Source: Streptomyces chrestomyceticus JCM 4735 | GTDB lineage: Bacteria > Actinomycetota > Actinomycetes > Streptomycetales > Streptomycetaceae | NCBI RefSeq assembly: GCF_003865135.1 | Contig: NZ_BHZC01000001.1 | Span: forward strand, 1,860,001 to 1,924,000 | Length of the DNA: 64,000 nt | Direction: 5' to 3' | Part shown: positions 1-7,491 of the stretch, piece after piece | Layout: every line of letters starts with the position of its first letter | How positions within the stretch are numbered: the first letter of the stretch is position 1 | Program-made: the position numbers and the translations under genes | Notes under the pieces: generated by a model | What the model was told of the DNA's origin: nothing | The model's database searches: none | Seen by the model: the letters and a program-made list of their open reading frames with translations, nothing else

Positions 1-186
1 GAGCGCGTCTTGCTGCCCGGGGACCCGCCGAGCCCGGCCGAGCGCGTCACCGGCTGCGGCTTCCGCGGCCGGTGTCCCCTGTTCGCCACGCTCGGCCCGG
101 ACCAGCAGGCCCGCTGCGAGACGCAAGCCCCCAGCCTCACCGCGCACGGGCCGGGGCACACCTCGGCCTGTCACTTCGCCGTCTGA
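1..186 (+). CDS. Peptide ABC transporter ATP-binding protein, C-terminal end (partial)
   Basis: Only the last 61 codons are present; the gene starts before the window. The tail contains GDPPSP followed by a cysteine-rich stretch (GCGFRGRCP, then a single Cys and a final CH). This matches the C-terminal extension of oligopeptide/dipeptide transporter ATPases (DppD/DppF, OppD/OppF), where such cysteines are typical. The ATPase core lies outside, so substrate cannot be judged. The frame is open from base 1 and ends at a TGA about 100 bases before metQ. It is the only reading that gives a recognisable protein here. Confidence 0.75.
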   Translation, partial: ERVLLPGDPPSPAERVTGCGFRGRCPLFATLGPDQQARCETQAPSLTAHGPGHTSACHFAV

Positions 187-286
187 TCCGTACCCGGACC
201 AGGCGCACCAGGGCGGACGCCCGCTCCACAAGAGCCGCGCCCGCCCCTCCCTCTCCACCACCCACGGAATCCCTGGAACGAGAACG

Positions 287-1156
287 ATGAAACGCACCCT
301 GCCCCGCCGCACCGCCCTCGTGGCCGCCGCCCTGCTGGCCCTCACCCTCTCGGGCTGCGGCCCGTCCGGTTCCGGCGGAGACACCGTCCGTGTCGGGGTC
401 AGCGGTGACTCCACCGACTGGGACGTGCTCGCCGAGGAGGCGGCGAAGCAGGGGCTGAAGGTCGAGGTGGTGCCGTTCGACGACTACTCGCTGCCCAACA
501 AGGCGCTGGCCGCCGGGGACATCGACCTCAACGCGTTCCAGCACCTGGTGTTCCTGGCCCAGTCCAACACCGAGAACGGCACCGACATCACGCCGCTCGC
601 CGCCACCGACGTCGTCCCGCTCGGCCTCTACTCCCAGCGGGCGAAGAAGCTCGCCGACCTGCCGGACGGCGCGCGGATCGCCCACCCCAACGACCCGGCC
701 AACGAGGGCCGCGCGCTGCGGCTGCTGGCGAAGGCCGGGCTGATCACACTGAAGCCCGGCACCGGCCTGTACGCCACCGCCGACGACATCGCCGGCAACC
801 CCCGGCATCTGAAGCTCACCCCGGTCAACGCCCAGCAGACGCCCCGGCTGCTCAAGGACGTGGACGCCTCCGTCATCAACGACGGCGTGGCCACACTGGC
901 GGGCGTCAAGGCGGACACCGCGCTGTTCAAGGACGACCCGCGCGGGGCGGACGTACGGCCGTACGTCAATGTCATCGCCTCGCGTGCGAAGGACCAGGAC
1001 AACCCGGACTTCGCGAAGATCGTGAAGCTGTACGCGAGCAAGCCGGTCCAGGACGAGGCGCGCCGGACGTCCAACGGCACGGCCGTCCACATCGACCTGT
1101 CCCGGGCCGAGCTGACACGGGAGCTGGACCGGGTCACCCGCCAGCTCAAGGGCTGA
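287..1156 (+). CDS. metQ: D-methionine-binding lipoprotein MetQ (NlpA family)
   Basis: Substrate-binding lipoprotein of the MetNIQ methionine importer, 289 aa, about the usual size. A Sec signal ends in the lipobox LTLSGC with the lipidated Cys at residue 24, so the mature protein is anchored outside the membrane. The body carries NlpA-family patterns: a DYSLPNKAL stretch, DLNAFQH, and RIAHPNDPANEGRALRLL. The start is ATG with GGAACGAG a few bases upstream. metN follows after seven bases and metI overlaps metN, so this is the first gene of a metQNI operon. Family assignment is firm. Specificity for methionine rather than a related amino acid is inferred from gene order. Confidence 0.9.
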   Translation: MKRTLPRRTALVAAALLALTLSGCGPSGSGGDTVRVGVSGDSTDWDVLAEEAAKQGLKVEVVPFDDYSLPNKALAAGDIDLNAFQHLVFLAQSNTENGTDITPLAATDVVPLGLYSQRAKKLADLPDGARIAHPNDPANEGRALRLLAKAGLITLKPGTGLYATADDIAGNPRHLKLTPVNAQQTPRLLKDVDASVINDGVATLAGVKADTALFKDDPRGADVRPYVNVIASRAKDQDNPDFAKIVKLYASKPVQDEARRTSNGTAVHIDLSRAELTRELDRVTRQLKG

Positions 1157-1163
1157 GGCCGGC

Positions 1164-2003
1164 ATGGACACGCAGACGATGATCCGGCTGACCGGCCTGA
1201 CCAAGGAGTTCGCGGGCGGCGTGCGCGCCGTCGACGAGGTCGGGCTGACGGTCGCGCGCGGCACCGTACAGGGCATCGTCGGGCACAGCGGCGCCGGCAA
1301 GTCCACCCTGCTGCGGATGGTCAACCTGCTGGAGACCCCGACGGCAGGCACCGTCACCGTGGGCGGACGGCAGCTCACCGGCCTCCCGGAGCGGCAGTTG
1401 CGCGCTGCCCGGCGTGACATCGGCATGGTCTTCCAGCAGTTCAACCTGTTCCGATCGCGTACGGTCCTGGGCAATGTCGCCTACCCGCTGCGACAGGCCG
1501 GGGCCGCACGCGCGCGGGCCCGCGCCGAGGCCGAGCAGGCGCTGGCCTTCGTCGGGCTCGCCGACCAGGCCCGCCGCTATCCCGAGCAGCTCTCCGGCGG
1601 CCAGCGGCAGCGCGTCGGCATCGCACGCGCCCTGGCCACTTCGCCCCAGGTGCTGCTGTGCGACGAGGCCACGTCCGCGCTGGACCCGCAGACCACGCAC
1701 GAGATCCTCGCGCTGCTCAAGCGGGTCACCACGGAACTGGGCGTCACCATCGTCCTGATCACCCATGAGATGGAGGTGGTCCGGGCGGTGTGCGACCAGG
1801 TCGCCGTGATGGACGGCGGGCGGATCGTGGAACGCGGCGCGGTGGCCGAGGTCTTCGCCCGGCCGCAGCACCCCACCACCCGCGCCTTCGTCCGCTCCGC
1901 CGTGCACGCCTCGCCCGTGCTGGACCTGCTGCCGCGGGTGCTGCGCAAGCACGGGGTCGCGGACTCGGTCGTGGCGACCGTCCTCGCGGAGGTGGGCGCC
2001 TGA
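1164..2003 (+). CDS. metN: Methionine ABC transporter ATP-binding protein MetN (short form)
   Basis: Cytoplasmic ATPase of the MetNIQ importer. Walker A GHSGAGKST lies at residues 40-48. The signature LSGGQRQRVGIARAL, Walker B LLCDEATSALDPQ and the switch His in LITHEME are all present. At 279 aa it is shorter than E. coli MetN (343 aa). The sequence stops about 30 residues after the ATPase fold, so the C-terminal methionine-sensing (NIL/C2) domain that gives transinhibition is absent or reduced to a stub. It sits between metQ and metI, and its TGA overlaps the metI ATG by one base, suggesting translational coupling. Confidence 0.9.
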   Translation: MDTQTMIRLTGLTKEFAGGVRAVDEVGLTVARGTVQGIVGHSGAGKSTLLRMVNLLETPTAGTVTVGGRQLTGLPERQLRAARRDIGMVFQQFNLFRSRTVLGNVAYPLRQAGAARARARAEAEQALAFVGLADQARRYPEQLSGGQRQRVGIARALATSPQVLLCDEATSALDPQTTHEILALLKRVTTELGVTIVLITHEMEVVRAVCDQVAVMDGGRIVERGAVAEVFARPQHPTTRAFVRSAVHASPVLDLLPRVLRKHGVADSVVATVLAEVGA

Positions 2004-2665
2004 TGCACCAGGACTGGAACCTGCTCTGGCCCAAGATCGCTGAGGCGACCGGCCAGACCGTGTACATGGTGCTGGCCACCCTCGTGCTGTCCGCCGTCCT
2101 CGGCCTGGCCCTCGGCCTGCTGCTGTACGCCACCCGCAAGGGCGGCCTGCTGCACAACCGCGTCGTGTACGCCGTACTGAGCGTGCTGGTCAACGTCGTA
2201 CGCCCGGTGCCGGCGCTGATCGCCATCGTGGTGCTCTCCCCGGTGACCCGGGAACTGATCGGTACGGCGGTGGGCACCGACGCCGTCATCCTGCCGATGA
2301 CGGTGATCGCCACCTTCGGCGTGGCCCGGATCGTGGAGAGCAACCTGCTCGCCGTGGAACCCGGCGTCGTCGAGGCGGCCCGCGCGATGGGCACCGGGCC
2401 GGTGCGCATCCTGGTGACGGTGCTGGTCCCCGAGGCGCTCGGGCCGCTGATCCTCGGCCTGACGTTCATGCTCGTGGCGCTGATCGACTTCTCGGTCATC
2501 GCGGGCACGGTGGGCGGCGGAGGCGTCGGCAACCTCGCCGTCACCCACGGCTATCTGCGCTTCGACACCCGGGTGATGGTGGTGACCGTGCTCATCCTGA
2601 TCGCGCTGGTGCAGGCGGCGCAGTTGCTGGGCAATGTGCTGTCCCGCAAGGTGCTGCGCCGCTGA
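2003..2665 (+). CDS. metI: Methionine ABC transporter permease MetI
   Basis: Integral membrane permease of 220 aa with about five hydrophobic segments. It carries the MetI/BPD-transporter coupling pattern around EAARAMGTGPVRIL, the EAA loop that docks onto MetN. The C-terminal part contains GTVGGGGVGNLAV, typical of MetI. The ATG overlaps the stop of metN (TGATG), which fixes the start. A longer in-frame extension into metN is open but has no membrane-protein character and was rejected. It is the last gene of metQNI and is followed by a hairpin between convergent operons. Confidence 0.9.
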   Translation: MHQDWNLLWPKIAEATGQTVYMVLATLVLSAVLGLALGLLLYATRKGGLLHNRVVYAVLSVLVNVVRPVPALIAIVVLSPVTRELIGTAVGTDAVILPMTVIATFGVARIVESNLLAVEPGVVEAARAMGTGPVRILVTVLVPEALGPLILGLTFMLVALIDFSVIAGTVGGGGVGNLAVTHGYLRFDTRVMVVTVLILIALVQAAQLLGNVLSRKVLRR

Positions 2666-2672
2666 GGGCGGG

Positions 2673-2693
2673 CTGCCGGGGGCTGGGCCGGCA
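2673..2693. terminator. Hairpin between convergent metQNI and glu operons
   Basis: CTGCCGG and CCGGCAG form a perfect 7-bp stem around an 8-base loop in the 32-base gap between the stops of metI and the last glu gene. It probably serves as a bidirectional terminator. No U-tract is visible, as is common in Streptomyces. Confidence 0.55.
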
Positions 2694-2697
2694 GGGC

Positions 2698-3564
2698 CTA
2701 TCGCTGCTGCTGCGCCCCCGGCAGCAGCGTCCCCGGCTCCGGCGCGTTGACGTCCACCGCGTCCGTCTTCAGGCTCCTGCGCTGCCGCTTGGCGACCCGG
2801 TAGGCGCACCACGACAGCAGCATGCACATGCCGATGTAGATCGGCGAGATGATCAGGACGACCGGGATGAACGGCAGGTCGTAGTCGAGGTTGGAGGCGA
2901 TCAGCTTGCCGGCGTGCAGGAACTCCTCGTAGGTGATCAGGAAGCCGAGCGAGGTGTCCTTCAGGGCGACGACCAACTGGCTGATGATCGTGGGCAGCAT
3001 GGCCCGGACCGCCTGCGGCACCAGGACGTACGTCATGACCTGCGTCTTGCGCATGCCCAGCGCGTACGCGGCCTCCCGCTGCCCCCGGTCGACGGAGTGC
3101 ACCCCGGCCCGGAACACCTCGGCCAGCACCGAGCCGTTGTACAGCGTCAGCCCCGCGATCAGCGCGTACAGCGGCTCCGCCTTCAGCGCCACGTACACGA
3201 AGAAGATCATGACCAGCACGGGCATCGCCCGGAAGAACTCGACCAGCAGCGTGCTCACCCACCGGACCGGCGCATGGTCGGAGAGCCGTCCCGCGGCGAG
3301 CACCGCGCCCAGCGCGAGCGACAGCACGGCGGCGCACGCGAACGCCTTGAGCGTGTTGCCCAGCCCTTCGAGCAGCAGCTTCTGGATGCCCACGTACGCG
3401 AACGGCGTCCACTTGCGGGCGCTGAACTGGCCGGTGTCGATCAGCAGGTACACGGCCCAGGCGAGGACGGCGAGGATCACCACCGTCGCCGCCACCCCGT
3501 ACAGCAGGTGCCGGCGCTTGGTGCGCGGTCCGGGGACGTCGTAGAGGGCGGTGGTGGCGGTCAT
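2698..3564 (-). CDS. gluD: Glutamate ABC transporter permease GluD-like
   Basis: Amino-acid ABC permease of the HisM/GluD type, 288 aa. A long N-terminal part with one membrane segment (about residues 22-45) precedes the permease core with the TEFFRAMPVLVM-like entrance and the EAA loop REAAYALGMRKTQVM. The hydrophilic tail ends in a Gln-rich stretch. The start ATG overlaps the upstream permease stop by four bases (ATGA). Gene order ATPase, binding protein, permease, permease matches gluABCD of Corynebacterium and Streptomyces. Glutamate as substrate is inferred from that synteny and the binding protein. Confidence 0.85.
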   Translation of the reverse strand: MTATTALYDVPGPRTKRRHLLYGVAATVVILAVLAWAVYLLIDTGQFSARKWTPFAYVGIQKLLLEGLGNTLKAFACAAVLSLALGAVLAAGRLSDHAPVRWVSTLLVEFFRAMPVLVMIFFVYVALKAEPLYALIAGLTLYNGSVLAEVFRAGVHSVDRGQREAAYALGMRKTQVMTYVLVPQAVRAMLPTIISQLVVALKDTSLGFLITYEEFLHAGKLIASNLDYDLPFIPVVLIISPIYIGMCMLLSWCAYRVAKRQRRSLKTDAVDVNAPEPGTLLPGAQQQR

Positions 3565-4205
3565 CGGGGAACCCCCCAGCGCTTTTCCAGCACGTTGAAC
3601 AGCGCGCTGATGGTCAGGGTCACGATCAGATAGCCGACGGCGATCCAGACGAAGGTCCAGATGATGCTGTAGCCCAGCTCGTTGAGCGTCTTGTAGGTGC
3701 CGAGGAGTTCGACGACGCTGAAGGAGCCGGCGATCGCGGAGTTCTTCGCGAGCGCGATGAGCGTGGAGCCGACGGGCGGGATCACGGTACGGAACGCCTG
3801 CGGCAGCACCACGTCGCCCAGGGTCTGCGAGAAGGTCATGCCGAGGCTGCGGGCGGCCTCCCCCTGCCCGACCGGGACGGTGTTGATGCCGGAGCGCACC
3901 GCCTCGCAGATGAAGGCTGAGGTGTAGCAGCCCAGCGCGAGGATCGCGAAGACCTTGAAGGGCAGCACGACACCGAAGCGCGGCAGGCCGAGCAGCACCG
4001 CGAAGAACAGCAGCGTCAACGGGGTGTTGCGCAGCACCATCACCCACACGGTGCCGAACACCCGCAGCGAACCGACCGGCGCCACCCGGAAGGCCGCCAT
4101 CAGCACGCCGACGACCAGCGCGAGCAGCGAGGCGAAGACGGTCAGTTCGACGGTGCCGAGCAGCCCCTCCCCGTAGAGGGAGAAGTTGTCCGTGAGCACG
4201 TTCAT
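3561..4205 (-). CDS. gluC: Glutamate ABC transporter permease GluC-like
   Basis: Amino-acid ABC permease of 214 aa, the standard length. It has an N-terminal periplasmic start MNVLTDNFSLYGEG, about five membrane spans and the coupling loop GEAARSLGMTFSQTL. It pairs with the next permease to form the heteromeric channel. It starts 15 bases after the binding-protein stop and overlaps the following permease by 4 bp, so it is co-translated in the glu operon. Confidence 0.88.
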   Translation of the reverse strand: MNVLTDNFSLYGEGLLGTVELTVFASLLALVVGVLMAAFRVAPVGSLRVFGTVWVMVLRNTPLTLLFFAVLLGLPRFGVVLPFKVFAILALGCYTSAFICEAVRSGINTVPVGQGEAARSLGMTFSQTLGDVVLPQAFRTVIPPVGSTLIALAKNSAIAGSFSVVELLGTYKTLNELGYSIIWTFVWIAVGYLIVTLTISALFNVLEKRWGVPR

Positions 4206-4220
4206 GGGCGGTCCTCGTCC

Positions 4221-5135
4221 TCAGCTCGCCGGGTAGCGGTCGATGGCGGGCGGCTGCGGAGCGGGGACGCCGGACAGGCCCAGCGTCGCGTCGTACGCCT
4301 TCTTCCAGTCGCCGTTCTTCTCGTGGGCGGCGAGCGCGTCGTCCAGCGCGAGGCGCAGCGCGGTGTCCCCGCGCGGCACGCCGATGCCGTACGGCTCCTC
4401 GGAGAACGGCTTGCCCGCCAGCTTCAGCTCGTCGGGCACCTTGGCGGCGTAGCCCATGAGGATCGCGTCGTCGGTCGTGACGGCGTCGACCTGATAGGTG
4501 AGCAGGTTGTCCACACACACCGAGTACGTGTCGTAGGCGACCAGGTCGGCCCGGGGATAGTCGGCCTTGATGCGCTGGTACGGCGTGGAACCGGCCGCCG
4601 AGCAGACCTTCCTGCCCGCCAGGTCCCGCGGCCCGTCGATGCCCTTCTGGTCCTTGCGCACCAGCAGACCCTGGCCCGCCATGTAGTACGGGCCGGCGAA
4701 GCCCACCTGCTGCTTGCGCTTGGCGTTGATGGTGTAGGTGCCGACGTAGTAGTCGATCTGGCCGTTCTGCAGGGCGGTCTCGCGGTTGGCGGAGGCGATG
4801 GTGCGGAACTCGACCGTCTTCGGGTCGAAGCCGAGGGAGGCGGACATCATCTTCGCGATCTCGACGTCGAAGCCGGTGTACGTCCCGGAGGCCGGGTCGC
4901 GCTCGCCCATGTACGGCTGGTCCTCCTTGGCCCCGACGACCAGCCGGCCGCGGCTCTTGGCCTTGCGCCAGGTCGCGGAGGCGGGCAGCTCGAAGCCTTC
5001 GGCGGTCGCGTAGCGGGGCAGTTCGCTGCCCTTGGGGCCCTTGACCGGCGGACTGCCGGACCGGCCGCAGCCGGCGGCCAGCAGGACGGCCGCGGTCAGT
5101 GCGAGCGCCACGAGGGCGGTGCGGGTCTGGTGCAT
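4221..5135 (-). CDS. gluB: Glutamate-binding lipoprotein GluB-like
   Basis: Family 3 extracellular solute-binding lipoprotein, 304 aa. The signal peptide ends in the lipobox LLAAGC (Cys23). The mature part carries the classical start GRLVVGAKEDQPYMG, GFDVEIAKMM and the DYYVGTYTINAKRKQQV segment of glutamate/glutamine-type binding proteins. Two Cys (in KVCSAAG and YSVCVDN) may form a disulphide outside the cell. It lies 14 bases after the ATPase gene and before two permeases. The closest named relatives would be GluB of actinobacteria; glutamine or aspartate is also possible. Confidence 0.87.
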   Translation of the reverse strand: MHQTRTALVALALTAAVLLAAGCGRSGSPPVKGPKGSELPRYATAEGFELPASATWRKAKSRGRLVVGAKEDQPYMGERDPASGTYTGFDVEIAKMMSASLGFDPKTVEFRTIASANRETALQNGQIDYYVGTYTINAKRKQQVGFAGPYYMAGQGLLVRKDQKGIDGPRDLAGRKVCSAAGSTPYQRIKADYPRADLVAYDTYSVCVDNLLTYQVDAVTTDDAILMGYAAKVPDELKLAGKPFSEEPYGIGVPRGDTALRLALDDALAAHEKNGDWKKAYDATLGLSGVPAPQPPAIDRYPAS

Positions 5136-5149
5136 GGCGGCGCCCCCGG

Positions 5150-5914
5150 TCAGTGCTTGAGGATCTTGGACAGGAAGTCCTTGGCGCGGTCGCTCTCCGG
5201 CGCGGTGAAGAACTCCTCCGGCGTACGGTCCTCGACGATCCGGCCGTCGGCCATGAAGACCACCCGATGGGCGGCGGAGCGCGCGAAACCCATCTCATGG
5301 GTGACGACGACCATCGTCATGCCCTCCTGCGCCAACTGCTGCATGACCTCCAGCACCTCATTGATCATCTCCGGGTCGAGGGCGGAGGTCGGCTCGTCGA
5401 AGAGCAGCGCCTGCGGCTCCATGGCCAGCGCGCGGGCGATCGCCACGCGCTGCTGCTGGCCGCCGGAAAGCTGCGCCGGGTACTTGTCGGCGTGCGCGGC
5501 CAGGCCCACCCGGTCCAGGAGTTGGCGGGCCCGCCGCTCGGCCTCCTCCTTCTTGCGCTTGCGGACCTTGACCGGCGCGAGCATCACGTTGGCCAGCACG
5601 CTCTTGTGCGCGAACAGGTTGAAGGACTGGAAGACCATGCCGACTTCGGCGCGCAGTCCGGCCAGCTCCCGCCCCTCCTCGGGGAGCGGGTGGCCGTCCA
5701 GGGTGATGGTGCCGGACTCGACCGGTTCGAGGCGGTTGATGGTGCGGCACAGGGTGGACTTGCCGGACCCGGAGGGCCCGATGACGACCACCACCTCGCC
5801 GCGGCCGACGGTGAGGTCGATGTCCTGGAGGACATGCAGTTTTCCGTAGTGCTTGTTGACCCCGCGCAGCTCGATCAGCGCATCACCGGCCATGTGCAGC
5901 CCGCTCACTCTCAT
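5150..5914 (-). CDS. gluA: Glutamate ABC transporter ATP-binding protein GluA-like
   Basis: Polar-amino-acid ABC ATPase, 254 aa from the first ATG; a second ATG seven codons later (position 5893) also fits and neither has a strong ribosome site. Walker [11 protein letters not shown]-loop MVFQSFNLF, signature [15 protein letters not shown], Walker [14 protein letters not shown] and the switch His in VVTHEMGF are all intact. As the first gene of gluABCD it energises import by the two permeases and the lipoprotein that follow. It is transcribed away from the GntR-family gene across a 239-base gap. Confidence 0.88.
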   Translation of the reverse strand: MRVSGLHMAGDALIELRGVNKHYGKLHVLQDIDLTVGRGEVVVVIGPSGSGKSTLCRTINRLEPVESGTITLDGHPLPEEGRELAGLRAEVGMVFQSFNLFAHKSVLANVMLAPVKVRKRKKEEAERRARQLLDRVGLAAHADKYPAQLSGGQQQRVAIARALAMEPQALLFDEPTSALDPEMINEVLEVMQQLAQEGMTMVVVTHEMGFARSAAHRVVFMADGRIVEDRTPEEFFTAPESDRAKDFLSKILKH

Positions 5915-6112
5915 CCGTACAGCCAGGACACCGCAAGACCCCGCAAACTACCCGCCCGGAAGCAGCCCACTCCCCCCTGACACGCTCGAATACCGCAATA
6001 ACCCCTGATTACCGGAAAAGTAACCACTCCCGCCCGGCGTCGCACAGCCGGCCGGACCGCGTCGCGCCGCCGGCCCGTCCGCCTCCGCGGGCGGCTGCCC
6101 GACGCCTCTCCC

Positions 6113-6143
6113 CTAGGTACACAGTGCCCGCCTGCGTACCTAG
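6113..6143. promoter_or_regulatory. Inverted repeat at the start of the GntR gene (probable operator)
   Basis: CTAGGTAC and GTACCTAG are perfect 8-base arms separated by 15 bases. The right arm ends ten bases before the ATG of the GntR-family gene. The position would let a dimeric regulator block its own transcription, and could also act on the divergent glu operon. Autoregulation is inferred. Confidence 0.55.
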
Positions 6144-6153
6144 CCTGTGGGGC

Positions 6154-6909
6154 ATGGGTGACAACCGACCCGTCTTCCAGCGCATCGCCGACGACCTCCG
6201 CCGCCAGATCGACGACGGGGTCCTGCCCGTCGGCGCGCGGATTCCGTCCCGGTCCGAGCTCAAGCGGGCGTACGAGGCCAGTGACCAGACCGTGGACCGC
6301 GCGGTCCGCGTGCTGAAGGCCGCCGGCTACGCGGAAGGCCAGTTCGGGCGCGGGGTGTTCGTCGCCGACCGGGCGCCGATCGGGACGCTGCTGCGCTCCA
6401 CGGGCGCCGTGGACTCCCCGTTCGCCGCCCGGATCGCCCTGGAGGGGTCACCCGAGGGCACGCCGCTGACCTGGGAGGTGTCCTCGACGACGGACGCCGC
6501 GTGCGACCGGGTCGCGCGGCGGCTGTGCATCGTGCCGGGCACCGGCGTCGTCCGGTCGGTGTACGAATACCTGGCCAACCGGCAGCCCGTGCAACTCGCC
6601 ACGAGCTGGGAGCCGCTCGCCATCACCGAGGGCACGGACGTCGTCTTCCCGGAATGCGGGCCCTATGCCCGGCGCGGGGTACGGGGGCGCATGGCCGCCA
6701 TCGGGATCCGGGTGGTGCGCGCCGAGGAGCGCGTGGGCTCCCGTCCTGCTTCCAGTGGCGAGGCGGAGGCGCTGGGCTGCTCCCCCGGGCAGTGCGTGAC
6801 CGCCGTCGAACGCACCCACTACGACGCGGACGGGCGGGCCGTCGAGACCTCCGACATCGTCGTACGGGCCGACCGGTGGCGCCTCGCGTACGACATCGGT
6901 TTCGTCTGA
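6154..6909 (+). CDS. GntR-family regulator with UTRA ligand domain (HutC type)
   Basis: Predicted transcription regulator of 251 aa. The N-terminal winged helix (about residues 5-70) reads VFQRIADDLRRQIDDGVLPV then IPSRSELKRAYEASDQTVDRAV, a standard GntR helix-turn-helix. Residues 95-245 match a UTRA small-molecule domain, with the typical end VETSDIVVRADRWRL. An upstream ATG 10 codons earlier falls inside the inverted repeat, so the ATG before MGDNRPVF was chosen. No metabolic gene is directly downstream on the same strand. Its ligand is unknown; candidate targets are itself and the glu operon. Confidence 0.85.
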   Translation: MGDNRPVFQRIADDLRRQIDDGVLPVGARIPSRSELKRAYEASDQTVDRAVRVLKAAGYAEGQFGRGVFVADRAPIGTLLRSTGAVDSPFAARIALEGSPEGTPLTWEVSSTTDAACDRVARRLCIVPGTGVVRSVYEYLANRQPVQLATSWEPLAITEGTDVVFPECGPYARRGVRGRMAAIGIRVVRAEERVGSRPASSGEAEALGCSPGQCVTAVERTHYDADGRAVETSDIVVRADRWRLAYDIGFV

Positions 6910-6939
6910 CCGGGCCGCCGCCCCCGCACGCGGCGGTCA
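6907..6939. terminator. Hairpin over convergent stops
   Basis: TGAC...GTCA enclose a perfect CGCCGC/GCGGCG stem. It spans the stop of the GntR gene and the stop of the convergent small protein gene, so it probably terminates both. Confidence 0.5.
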
Positions 6940-7359
6940 GCTCTCGGCGGCCTCCGCGTAGAGCTGGCACAGTTCGGGCGCGCCGTTGGCCGCCCAGTCC
7001 CGGCCCGCCGTCACCACGTCCACCTCCCGGCCGGAGGCCAGCCGTACCACCGGCTCACCACCGGGCCACACCTTCCAGGCCGCGCCCGGCACCGTCCGTA
7101 CCAGCACCGTGCCGAGGTAGCAGCCCGCGTCGTTACCGAGCCAGGTCACCACCTCGGGGTCGTCGCGCCACGCGGGACGCAGTTGGTCCAGCGCCTCCAA
7201 CGAGTGCACCGAGTCGTCCAGTTCCACGCCCTCGGTCTGGGCCTGGGCACGCAGCAGCTCGCACTCCGCCAGGAGCATCGCCGCACCTTCGGGGTCGTCC
7301 ACGACAGCAGGGCCCGCTTCCGGCCGCTTGCGCCACTTGTCCAGGAAAGACAGGTTCAT
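6937..7359 (-). CDS. Small conserved cytosolic protein of unknown function
   Basis: 140 aa, no signal peptide or membrane segment. The N-terminus MNLSFLDKWRKRPE and a compact acidic body (DDPEVVTWLGNDAGCYLGTVLV, split here only by wording) resemble short Streptomyces proteins filed as DUF6278, but the match is from memory and tentative. The ATG was chosen because upstream codons in this frame have no protein-like character. The gene is convergent with the GntR regulator and divergent from the secreted SGNH hydrolase. Function cannot be inferred. Confidence 0.65.
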   Translation of the reverse strand: MNLSFLDKWRKRPEAGPAVVDDPEGAAMLLAECELLRAQAQTEGVELDDSVHSLEALDQLRPAWRDDPEVVTWLGNDAGCYLGTVLVRTVPGAAWKVWPGGEPVVRLASGREVDVVTAGRDWAANGAPELCQLYAEAAES

Positions 7360-7491
7360 GGGCGTAGCGTCCCACCCGGGCCGGGACGGTGGCCACAGGC
7401 GCGCGGCAGGCCGGTGGCCGGATCGCCGGCCCGGCGACCGGTTCCGGCCGGTCCCGTGCTCGTCACCGGTACCCGCGGAAGGAATGCCCGT

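Noticed and set aside
187..286. SAM or methionine riboswitch before metQ
   Set aside because: The 100-base leader shows no SAM riboswitch helices or other conserved core; nothing beyond a ribosome site could be supported.
1577..3412. Long minus-strand frame opposite metN/metI and running into the permease gene
   Set aside because: His/Gln/Arg-rich shadow protein without a known fold; the opposite strand encodes the metQNI operon with intact motifs.
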